This document shows, one piece after another, positions 1 through 5,784 of a stretch of DNA of 7,965 nucleotides. The position numbers were made by a program, and so were the translations under genes. This stretch comes from an uncultured Burkholderiales bacterium (GTDB lineage: Bacteria > Pseudomonadota > Gammaproteobacteria > Burkholderiales > Burkholderiaceae_C), in assembly GCA_903926695.1 (NCBI GenBank), contig CAIYKK010000093.1, positions 1 through 7,965 of the forward strand, read 5' to 3'. The notes beneath the pieces were generated by a model, which saw only the letters and a list, made by a program, of their open reading frames with translations, searched no databases and was not told where the DNA came from. Within the stretch, counting starts at the first letter, position 1. The number at the start of each line of letters is the position of its first letter.

Positions 1-307
1 GCCATTGCGGCCCGCTGGTGTAGGGCGCGCCGCTGTTCAAAATCGCTTCCATCAGCGGATATTTAGGCGTGCCATCCGCCAGCCGTGCCCGCGACACCAC
101 GTTGCCGATGACAAACACGTCGGGGCTGAGCGCCATCTGATCGGCGCTGTAGCCTTCGATGAGTGCAATGCCCAGGCCGCGCAACTGGTCGCTCATGGGC
201 GGATAAACGCCGCTGTCGCAGCCCGTGACCTTGTGGCCAGCTTCACGCGCCAGCGCGGCCAGGCCGCCCATAAACGTGCCGCAAATTCCCAGAATATGTA
301 TGTGCAT
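1..307 (-). CDS. mpl: Mpl, UDP-N-acetylmuramate:L-alanyl-gamma-D-glutamyl-meso-diaminopimelate ligase (N-terminal part, runs off the left edge)
   Basis: Mpl ligates the murein tripeptide L-Ala-gamma-D-Glu-meso-DAP, recovered from old cell wall, to UDP-MurNAc in the cytoplasm, feeding peptidoglycan recycling. Translating the minus strand from the ATG at 307-305 gives 102 codons beginning MHIHILGICGTFMGGLAALA. This is the family's hallmark N-terminus: a Rossmann-type UDP-binding loop with the GTFMGGLA signature that separates Mpl from MurC. It is followed by GHKVTGCD, VYPPMSDQL and VFVIGNVVSRA. Only the N-terminal domain is present; the central ATP-binding and C-terminal ligase domains lie outside the window. 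No Shine-Dalgarno sequence precedes the ATG. A TAAAAT hexamer sits 7 bases upstream, so the mRNA may be leaderless. The gene is divergent from the unknown protein at 478. What is seen is the sequence match to the family as I recall it; identity is strong. Confidence 0.93.
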   Translation of the reverse strand, partial: MHIHILGICGTFMGGLAALAREAGHKVTGCDSGVYPPMSDQLRGLGIALIEGYSADQMALSPDVFVIGNVVSRARLADGTPKYPLMEAILNSGAPYTSGPQW

Positions 308-314
308 CGGCGTT

Positions 315-320
315 ATTTTA
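315..320 (-). promoter_or_regulatory. Candidate -10 element of the mpl promoter
   Basis: On the minus strand the hexamer TAAAAT (5 of 6 to TATAAT) lies 7 bases before the mpl ATG, in an otherwise GC-rich stretch. A start of transcription 6-8 bases downstream would fall on or next to the start codon. I see no good -35 hexamer at 16-18 bases, so the call rests on the -10 and its position only. Confidence 0.35.
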
Positions 321-477
321 GGCAGCGCGGACGCCCGCGCCCGATTCCTTGGCAAAGGCTGTGGGCTTGTCGGCGTGCGCTGCTGGCGAGGGCCGGTCAG
401 GCACAATCGACGTTCAAAGCTCCTGCCGGGTTGGGAGCTGCTGTGATTTTTGGGCTTTTACCGCCCGCCTGCCGATT

Positions 478-1086
478 TTGAAAACAAACACCCTTAGCGC
501 CGAAATTGCCGCCGCCGCCGCCGCGCTGGTGGTCGAAGAGGGGCTGGAATACGGCCCGGCCAAACGCCGCGCCGTCAAACAACTGGCGTTGCCCGCCCGC
601 ACCGCCTTGCCCGGCAACGACGAAGTGGAGGACGCCGTGTACGAGTACATCGCCGTGTTCTGCGCCGACACCCAGCCGACTGAGCTGGCCGCGCTGCGCG
701 AGCTGGCGCTGGTCTGGATGGCGCGGCTGCCGCAGTTCCGGCCTTATTTGACCGGCGCGGTTTGGCACGGCACCGCGACGCGGCTGTCCGATATTTATAT
801 TCAACTGTTTTGCGACGACTCAAAATCGGCTGAAATCGCGCTGATCGACCACAACGTCGATTACGAGCCGCGCACCGTGACGGGTTTTACCGGCACCAGC
901 GTCGAGGCGTTGAGTTTGTCCAGCCTGTGCAAGCCGCTGAATGAAACCGTCGGCGTGCATCTCATGGTGTATGACCACGACGACCTGCGCGGCGCGCTGC
1001 GGCTTGATGCCAAAGGCCGCACGCCACGCGGCGATCTGGCTGCCGTGCAGAAACTGCTCTCTGCCGCGCCGGAGCCGGGCCGGTGA
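478..1086 (+). CDS. Conserved protein of unknown function, mpl-adjacent, with degenerate nucleotidyltransferase-like motif
   Basis: I do not recognise a named function. The predicted product is 202 residues if it starts at TTG 478 (MKTNTLSAEIAAAAAALVVE). The open frame reaches back to an ATG at 349, but those 43 extra residues (Cys- and Gly-rich) look non-coding. The conserved-looking protein begins at the TTG. No clear Shine-Dalgarno precedes it. The N-terminal half is Ala-rich and probably helical. Residues 97-114 read HGTATRLSDIYIQLFCDD, followed by SAEIALIDHNVDYEPRTVTGF and HLMVYDHDDLRGAL. The G-T...S-D-I-Y pattern recalls the GS...DxD active site of minimal nucleotidyltransferases, but the second carboxylate is a tyrosine, so activity is doubtful. 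It appears soluble, with no signal or membrane segment. The stop codon overlaps the GTG of the TlpA gene (GTGA), implying translational coupling. I recall this protein beside mpl in other Comamonadaceae, which is unverified here. Confidence 0.78.
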   Translation: MKTNTLSAEIAAAAAALVVEEGLEYGPAKRRAVKQLALPARTALPGNDEVEDAVYEYIAVFCADTQPTELAALRELALVWMARLPQFRPYLTGAVWHGTATRLSDIYIQLFCDDSKSAEIALIDHNVDYEPRTVTGFTGTSVEALSLSSLCKPLNETVGVHLMVYDHDDLRGALRLDAKGRTPRGDLAAVQKLLSAAPEPGR

Positions 1087-1667
1087 CGCGCCGCAGCATG
1101 CTGTATGGCGGCGTTGCCGCCGTGGCCGGGTTGGCGGGCGCGGGCGTGGCTTGGTGGACAGCCGGTTCGCCATCCGGTTTGCAAGGCAACGATAAGCTGG
1201 CTGCCACCGATCCGCTCAAAACTGCAGCGCCGGGCGCTGCCGACAGGGAAGCAGCTGAATCGTTCTGGCGCCTGAACTTTGAAACGCCCGACGGCCAGAC
1301 ACTGGCGATGAGCCGGTTTCGCGGCCAGAAGGTATTGCTCAATTTTTGGGCGACTTGGTGCCCGCCGTGCATTGAAGAGCTGCCGCTGCTGGACAGTTTT
1401 CACCAGCAGAACAAGGATAAAAACTGGCTGGTACTGGGGCTAGCGGTCGATCAGCCCAGCGCGGTGCGCGCCCGGCTGGCGGCGCGGCCACTGCATTTTC
1501 CGGTTGGCATGGCTGGTTTGGGCGGCACCATATTGAGCAAGTCACTGGGCAATGAGGCGGGCAGCCTGCCCTTTTCGGTGGTGTTTGGCGCATCCGGCAA
1601 CATTGTTCAGCGCAAGGTGGGCAAAGTGAGCCAGGAGGAGCTGGCTCTGTGGGCGAAGAGCGCATAG
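1083..1667 (+). CDS. TlpA/ResA-family membrane-anchored thioredoxin-like protein
   Basis: The predicted product is a 194-residue extracytoplasmic thiol-disulfide oxidoreductase of the TlpA/ResA type. Such proteins use a thioredoxin fold to reduce or isomerise disulfides, for example in cytochrome c or oxidase maturation. The start is GTG 1083, overlapping the upstream stop by four bases. The N-terminus MTRRSMLYGG followed by a hydrophobic stretch (about residues 7-25) acts as an anchor. The TRRSML context also resembles a twin-arginine signal, and there is no lipobox cysteine. A linker follows to about residue 58, then the redoxin domain: FETPDGQ, LLNFWATWCPPCIEELP with the redox pair C93/C96, and a cis-proline region SLPFSVVF (P163). 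The Trp-Cys-Pro-Pro-Cys motif is the TlpA/ResA form. The specific partner cannot be read from context. An AGGAGGAG run near the 3' end (1633-1640) may serve a further start at GTG 1649; see findings. Confidence 0.9.
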   Translation: MTRRSMLYGGVAAVAGLAGAGVAWWTAGSPSGLQGNDKLAATDPLKTAAPGAADREAAESFWRLNFETPDGQTLAMSRFRGQKVLLNFWATWCPPCIEELPLLDSFHQQNKDKNWLVLGLAVDQPSAVRARLAARPLHFPVGMAGLGGTILSKSLGNEAGSLPFSVVFGASGNIVQRKVGKVSQEELALWAKSA

Positions 1668-1856
1668 TCAGCTTTATCGGGCGCGGCTGGTTTATGCTGG
1701 CCGGGCTGGCGGCGCATTCGTCCACACAGTTTGCCGGGCGTCAAAAGAAGCTGCACCAAGGCTGCGCAGGGGCCGCGAATGCCTTTCACCCTGTTGAGCA
1801 TGAGGTACACTCTGCGATTTCCCGCGCTGCCGCTTGGTGATTTTTTAATCAAATAG

Positions 1857-1886
1857 TTGGTAAATAGGCGATTTAAAGCCTAAAAG
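1857..1886 (+). promoter_or_regulatory. Candidate promoter for the accB operon
   Basis: TTGGTA (1857-1862) is followed after 18 bases by TAAAAG (1881-1886), within the only AT-rich patch of the spacer upstream of accB. Each hexamer matches the sigma-70 consensus at four positions. It would give a leader of roughly 105-110 bases. The alternative is TACACT at 1806-1811, with a leader near 180 bases. The assignment is inference from weak matches and base composition. Confidence 0.3.
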
Positions 1887-1989
1887 CAGAGAATAAGTGC
1901 AGAAAGAACGAAGTTTGGTCATGGCGCCAGCTTCCGGGTCAATTCAAAAGCTGTGCGTAGCCATCGCCGCGCCAGCATTCACCGTCGTT

Positions 1990-1993
1990 GGAG
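1990..1993 (+). promoter_or_regulatory. Ribosome binding site deciding the GTG start of accB
   Basis: GGAG lies 7 bases before GTG 2001. The nearest in-frame upstream ATG (1953) has no such site and would add a 16-residue Arg/His/Ser-rich extension absent from BCCPs, so the GTG is preferred. Confidence 0.7.
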
Positions 1994-2000
1994 AAAATCC

Positions 2001-2441
2001 GTGGATTTAAGAAAACTCAAAACCCTGATTGACCTTGTTTCAGAGTCCAATGTGTCTGAGCTGGAAATCACCGAGGCCGAAGGCAAGGTGCGCATTGTCA
2101 AATCCAGCGGCGCGCCGATGATGATGATGCATCAGCCCGCTCCCACGATGATGGCGCAGCACATCATGAGCGCGCCCGCTGCCGCGCCTGCGCCTGCGGT
2201 CGTCACGGGCCACGCTGTCAAGTCGCCTATGGTCGGCACGTTCTACCGCGCTTCTTCGCCCGGCGCCAAGCCGTTTGTCGAAGTGGGCAGCATGATCAAG
2301 GAAGGCGAAACCATCTGCATCATTGAGGCCATGAAAATCCTCAACGAAATCGAAGCTGACAAGTCCGGCACCGTCACCAAAATCCTTGCGGAAAACGGCC
2401 AGGCCGTGGAATACGGCCAGCCTCTTTTTATCATCGAGTAA
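2001..2441 (+). CDS. accB: AccB, biotin carboxyl carrier protein of acetyl-CoA carboxylase
   Basis: BCCP carries the biotin that shuttles CO2 from biotin carboxylase to the carboxyltransferase, making malonyl-CoA for fatty acid synthesis in the cytoplasm. The product is 146 residues from GTG 2001, starting (M)[19 protein letters not shown], which is the normal BCCP N-terminus. Domains: an N-terminal region (1-36), a flexible linker (about 37-70), then the biotinyl domain (71-146) with [20 protein letters not shown], including the thumb loop typical of the fatty-acid-synthesis BCCP. The biotinylation motif EAMK has K112 as the biotinylated lysine. The linker is unusual for its seven methionines between residues 40 and 56 plus two histidines; linkers of this family are more often Ala/Pro only. 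Length is near that of E. coli AccB. The gene leads the operon with accC 29 bases downstream. In E. coli accBC is autoregulated by BCCP; whether that holds here is not visible. Confidence 0.97.
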   Translation: MDLRKLKTLIDLVSESNVSELEITEAEGKVRIVKSSGAPMMMMHQPAPTMMAQHIMSAPAAAPAPAVVTGHAVKSPMVGTFYRASSPGAKPFVEVGSMIKEGETICIIEAMKILNEIEADKSGTVTKILAENGQAVEYGQPLFIIE

Positions 2442-2470
2442 GCACGCGGCTAGACCAGGTACTTCGACGC

Positions 2471-3820
2471 ATGTTCAAAAAAATACTGATCGCCAACCGT
2501 GGCGAGATCGCCCTGCGCATTCAGCGCGCCTGCCGGGAACTCGGCGTCAAGGCCGTGATGGTCTATTCCGAAGCCGACCGCGATGCCAAATATGTCAAGC
2601 TCGCCGATGAGGCGGTGTGCATCGGCCCGGCCTCTTCGGCGCAGAGTTACCTCAACATGCCCGCCATCATTTCGGCTGCCGAAGTCACCGACGCCGAGGC
2701 AATTCACCCCGGCTACGGTTTCCTGAGCGAAAACGCCGATTTTGCCGAGCGGGTGGAAAAAAGCGGTTTTAAATTTATCGGCCCCTCGCCTGAGTCGATT
2801 CGGCTCATGGGCGACAAGGTCTCGGCCAAGCAGACCATGCTCAAGGCGGGCGTGCCCTGCGTGCCCGGCTCTGAAGGCGCGCTGCCCGCTGATCCAGCCT
2901 TTATCAAGCGCGTGGCCAAGCAAATTGGCTACCCGGTCATCATCAAGGCCGCTGGCGGCGGCGGCGGGCGCGGCATGCGTGTGGTGCATACCGAAGCGGC
3001 GCTGCTGAACGCGGTGCAAACCACCAAGGCCGAAGCGGGCGCGGCGTTCGGCAACCCGGAGGTGTACATGGAGAAGTTTCTCCAGAACCCCCGGCACATC
3101 GAAATCCAGATCATGGCCGACCAGTACAAAAACGCTGTCTGGCTCGGCGAGCGCGACTGCTCCATGCAGCGCCGCCACCAGAAGGTGATCGAAGAAGGCC
3201 CGGCACCCGGCATTCCGCGCAAGCTCATCGAGCGCATCGGCGCGCGCTGCGTGGCGGCGGTGAAAAAATTCGGCTACCGGGGCGCAGGCACGTTCGAGTT
3301 CCTGTACGAAGACGGCGAGTTTTATTTCATCGAAATGAACACCCGCGTGCAGGTCGAGCACCCGGTGACGGAGTGGATCACCGGCGTGGACATTGTGCGC
3401 ACCCAGATCATGGTGGCGGCGGGCGAAAAGCTGCCGTTTGTCCAGCGCGACATCCAGATCAAAGGCCATGCGATTGAATGCCGCATCAATGCCGAAGACC
3501 CGTACAAATTTATCCCCTCGCCGGGGCGCATCACGACGTGGCACACGCCGGGTGGGCCGGGCGTGCGCGTTGATTCGCACATTTACGCCAATTACTTTGT
3601 GCCGCCAAATTACGACTCGATGATTGGCAAAATCATCGTTCACGGCGACACGCGTGAGCAGGCGCTGGCACGCATGAGCACGGCGCTGGCCGAGACCGTG
3701 GTCGAGGGCATCAACACCAACATTGCGCTGCACCGCGAACTCATGATCGACGCCAAGTTCATGGCGGGCGGCACCAACATTCACTATCTTGAAGAATGGC
3801 TGTCCAAGCGGGCACGCTGA
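2471..3820 (+). CDS. accC: AccC, biotin carboxylase subunit of acetyl-CoA carboxylase
   Basis: AccC uses ATP and bicarbonate to carboxylate the biotin of AccB, the first half-reaction of acetyl-CoA carboxylase. The product is 449 residues, the same size as E. coli AccC and collinear with it through the catalytic residues. The N-terminal domain begins [17 protein letters not shown], with [10 protein letters not shown] at 79-88. In the ATP-grasp domain are K116, K159, the glycine-rich loop GGGGGRGMR (162-170), H209 and K238. Metal and catalytic residues are E276, E288, N290, R292 and E296 (within [14 protein letters not shown]), and R338. All these match the positions known for the E. coli enzyme. 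The C-terminal domain includes [13 protein letters not shown] and [12 protein letters not shown]. It starts at ATG 2471, 29 bases after accB, with only a weak Shine-Dalgarno (AGG near 2457). It appears complete and active, and its expression is probably tied to accB. Confidence 0.98.
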   Translation: MFKKILIANRGEIALRIQRACRELGVKAVMVYSEADRDAKYVKLADEAVCIGPASSAQSYLNMPAIISAAEVTDAEAIHPGYGFLSENADFAERVEKSGFKFIGPSPESIRLMGDKVSAKQTMLKAGVPCVPGSEGALPADPAFIKRVAKQIGYPVIIKAAGGGGGRGMRVVHTEAALLNAVQTTKAEAGAAFGNPEVYMEKFLQNPRHIEIQIMADQYKNAVWLGERDCSMQRRHQKVIEEGPAPGIPRKLIERIGARCVAAVKKFGYRGAGTFEFLYEDGEFYFIEMNTRVQVEHPVTEWITGVDIVRTQIMVAAGEKLPFVQRDIQIKGHAIECRINAEDPYKFIPSPGRITTWHTPGGPGVRVDSHIYANYFVPPNYDSMIGKIIVHGDTREQALARMSTALAETVVEGINTNIALHRELMIDAKFMAGGTNIHYLEEWLSKRAR

Positions 3821-3837
3821 ACAGACCAAAGACCGCC

Positions 3838-4734
3838 ATGAGCCTGTTTGAACTGATTTTGCTCGCGCCCGTGCAGGCGGTGGAAACCGTCTGCGATGCG
3901 CTCGATGCCCTGGATGCGCTGAGCGTGTCGGTCGAAGACGCCGACGCCCAGACGCCCGCCGAGCAGGCGCTGTTTGGCGAACCCGGCATGCCGCCGCCCA
4001 AAGCGGGCTGGGAGCGCTCGCGCATCGTCTCGCTGTTTACGTCCGAAGCGCTGGCGCGTGAAGCGGGCGCGGTGCTGGCGGCGCAGGACTTTTTTGCGGG
4101 CTGCCAGACGGTGGCGGTTCAGGCCGTGGTTGATCAGGACTGGGTGCGCCTGACGCAGTCGCAGTTCACGCCGGTCGATATCACGCCCGACTTCTGGATT
4201 GTGCCGACCTGGCACGAGCCGCCGGCGCAGGCCAAACAGGTTATTCGCCTCGATCCGGGTCTGGCGTTTGGCACCGGCACGCACCCGACGACGCGCATGT
4301 GTCTGCGCTGGATTGCCGCGCAAGGCGCTGCGGGCCAGCCGCTGGGCCGGGTGCTGGACTACGGCTGCGGCTCCGGGATTCTGGCCATCGGTGCGGCCAA
4401 GTTTGGCGCGCTGGACATTGACGCGGTGGATATTGACGAGGCGGCAGTTCAATCGACCTGCGCCAACGCCGAAGCCAACCATGTGCAGTTGCAAGCCGGT
4501 TTGCCCGACAAGGCGACTGGAAAATACCAGACCGTGCTGGCCAACATTCTGGCCACGCCGCTCAAGGTGCTGGCGCCGCTGCTGTGCGCGTATGTGCAGC
4601 CCGGCGGAAATCTGGTGCTCGCAGGCATTCTGGACCGCCAGGAAGACGAACTCAAAGCCGCCTATGCGCCTTACTGCCAGCTTGAAGTGCGCGAGCAGCA
4701 AGAGGGCTGGATTTTGATGACTGCGCGGTTCTGA
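3838..4734 (+). CDS. prmA: PrmA, ribosomal protein L11 methyltransferase
   Basis: PrmA uses S-adenosylmethionine to methylate ribosomal protein L11 in the cytoplasm. The predicted product is 298 residues from ATG 3838 (MSLFELILLAPVQAVE). An earlier in-frame ATG at 3796 would overlap accC by 25 bases and add 14 residues not typical of the family; the chosen start leaves a 17-base gap after accC. The N-terminal substrate-recognition domain covers about 1-110. The catalytic domain carries RLDPGLAFGTGTHPTTRMCL (GTGTHPTT, 145-152), a PrmA signature. The SAM-binding motif I is VLDYGCGSGILAIGAAKFGA (172-191), then AVDID with its acidic residue, and ANILATPL (235-242), the family's catalytic-loop equivalent. 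An insert near residues 34-62 (SVEDADAQTP to GWERS) is usual for relatives in this order, as I recall. Only a weak ribosome binding site is visible, so translation may be coupled to accC. Confidence 0.96.
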   Translation: MSLFELILLAPVQAVETVCDALDALDALSVSVEDADAQTPAEQALFGEPGMPPPKAGWERSRIVSLFTSEALAREAGAVLAAQDFFAGCQTVAVQAVVDQDWVRLTQSQFTPVDITPDFWIVPTWHEPPAQAKQVIRLDPGLAFGTGTHPTTRMCLRWIAAQGAAGQPLGRVLDYGCGSGILAIGAAKFGALDIDAVDIDEAAVQSTCANAEANHVQLQAGLPDKATGKYQTVLANILATPLKVLAPLLCAYVQPGGNLVLAGILDRQEDELKAAYAPYCQLEVREQQEGWILMTARF

Positions 4735-4741
4735 GCGTTTC

Positions 4742-4757
4742 GCCGAAAACGGCTTTT
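4742..4757 (+). terminator. Weak hairpin with short T run between prmA and the DUF3426 gene
   Basis: GCCG-AAAA-CGGC followed by TTTT lies 7 bases after the prmA stop. The stem is only four G/C pairs and the T run is short, so at most it would attenuate transcription into the next gene. It may equally be chance. Confidence 0.25.
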
Positions 4758-4772
4758 ACATTACGGCGCTCA

Positions 4773-5771
4773 ATGAGTCTGATTACCCGCTGTCCCGCCT
4801 GCGCAACGATGTTCAAGGTCGCCACCGACCAGCTTGAGGCCGGTCAAGGCTGGGTGCGCTGCGGGTATTGCGCCACCGTGTTTGATGGCGTCATGAATCT
4901 GCTGCCCACCGGCAACACACAGGTGGTGCCACTGCAATCGTCCCCAGAGCAGCCATCCGAGAGCCGGTTCGCCGGTTTGGGCGGAAAGGTCATGCTCGAC
5001 AAGTCCGAGCCGTGGATGCAGGATACGCGTCCGCACGACAGCCCGCCCGCCTCCGGGCTGGACCCGGCAGGCGCGCCATCGGGCAGCATGTCCGGCGCGC
5101 TCCATGCCGAAGCGACCCATGCGCCCGCTGCCAAATCGCCATCCAGCCCCGCGCCAGCGGCAGAACCGCAATTTCAGGCGCTGCCGCTGCCGCAAGCGGC
5201 GTCAGCCCCGCAGACCGGCGCGGCGCCCGAAGTGTCTTTTGTGCGCGATGCGAAGCGTAAGGCTTTCTGGAAAAAACCGCTGGTGAGCGCGCTGCTGGCG
5301 CTGCTGTCCCTGGTGCTGCTGGCCGCCTTGTTACTGCAATGGCTGCTGCAGCAAAAAGACACCTTGGCCGCGATGGATGCCCGGCTCACGCCGTTTCTTC
5401 AGGCGCTGTGCGAGCCGCTGAACTGCCAGATTCGCCCGCTGCGCCATATTGAATCACTGGTGATTGACAGCTCCAGCTTCAAAAAAACCGCGCCCGACGT
5501 GTACCGCTTGACCTTTGTGCTGAAAAACACCAGCACCTACGCCCTCGAAATCCCCTCCCTCGAAATCACCCTGACCGATGCCCAGGAGCAGGTGCTGGTG
5601 CGCCGCGTGCTCGCGCCCGGCGAGTTTAGTGCCAGCGCCAACACGCTGGCCGCACGCGCCGAACTGCCCGGCGTCATCACCCTCAAAGTGGGCAGCGAGC
5701 GCCCCGAAGGCACGCCCGCCGCCGCGCTGCTGCCCATCACCGGCTACCGCATTCTGGCTTTTTACCCCTGA
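4773..5771 (+). CDS. Zinc-ribbon and DUF3426 domain membrane protein
   Basis: The predicted product is a 332-residue single-pass membrane protein of unknown function. The N-terminus MSLITRCPACATMFKVATDQ with C7/C10 and C30/C33 (CPAC...CGYC) is an MJ0042-type zinc ribbon. A long, low-complexity Ala/Pro/Ser-rich linker follows (about 85-165), then a basic stretch (RDAKRKAFWKK, 159-168). The hydrophobic segment at about 170-192 (VSALLALLSLVLLAALLLQW) is the transmembrane helix. The C-terminal domain (about 205-332) contains LCEPLNCQI with C213/C218 and RHIESLVIDSSSF, and ends PITGYRILAFYP, as in DUF3426 proteins. By the positive-inside rule the ribbon is cytoplasmic and DUF3426 periplasmic, where C213/C218 could form a disulfide; that is inference. 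It follows prmA by 38 bases and precedes the kinase by 13. A place just after prmA is common for this family in betaproteobacteria. No clear Shine-Dalgarno is seen at ATG 4773. Confidence 0.9.
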   Translation: MSLITRCPACATMFKVATDQLEAGQGWVRCGYCATVFDGVMNLLPTGNTQVVPLQSSPEQPSESRFAGLGGKVMLDKSEPWMQDTRPHDSPPASGLDPAGAPSGSMSGALHAEATHAPAAKSPSSPAPAAEPQFQALPLPQAASAPQTGAAPEVSFVRDAKRKAFWKKPLVSALLALLSLVLLAALLLQWLLQQKDTLAAMDARLTPFLQALCEPLNCQIRPLRHIESLVIDSSSFKKTAPDVYRLTFVLKNTSTYALEIPSLEITLTDAQEQVLVRRVLAPGEFSASANTLAARAELPGVITLKVGSERPEGTPAAALLPITGYRILAFYP

Positions 5772-5784
5772 ACCTGAGAATTTA

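Larger units (their letters stand above)
1668..2000 (+). other. 333-base spacer between the TlpA gene and accB, probable accB leader
   Basis: No recognisable gene lies here. The first part (to about 1835) is GC-rich. An AT-rich patch at 1840-1897 contains promoter-like hexamers and a small perfect inverted repeat, TGATT-TTTT-AATCA (1838-1851). A TACACT hexamer at 1806-1811 is another possible -10, without a convincing -35. Two short open frames touch the spacer: GTG 1649 to about 1840 (63 codons, good Shine-Dalgarno), and ATG 1921 to TAA 2010 (29 codons), which overlaps the accB start. I found no trace of aroQ, which in many Burkholderiales sits directly upstream of accB: neither its N-terminal NGPNLN motif nor its C-terminus can be read here on either strand. 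Confidence 0.6.

Noticed and set aside
402..407. CACAAT as -10 of a promoter for the unknown protein gene
   Set aside because: No acceptable -35 lies at 16-18 bases, and the 63-base leader it implies shows no ribosome binding site.
5..481. Plus-strand frame at the left edge (158 codons)
   Set aside because: It lies antisense to mpl, whose Mpl signature is unmistakable on the minus strand, and then runs into the spacer without motifs.
508..525. Five tandem GCC triplets as a phase-variable repeat
   Set aside because: They encode an alanine run in frame. Triplet changes would not shift the frame, and five units is ordinary in GC-rich coding DNA.
1838..1852. FNR/Anr box in the accB leader
   Set aside because: TGAT and ATCAA halves are present, but the spacer is 6 bases instead of 4 and the first T of TTGAT is missing.
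2450..3829. 459-codon open frame on the minus strand, antisense to accC
   Set aside because: Shadow of the GC-rich codon usage of accC. Its translation is His/Arg/Ala-rich without family motifs, while accC carries every catalytic residue.
3784..4701. Long minus-strand frame opposite prmA (305 codons)
   Set aside because: Antisense shadow: low-complexity Arg/Gly/Gln-rich translation, and prmA is clearly coding on the plus strand.
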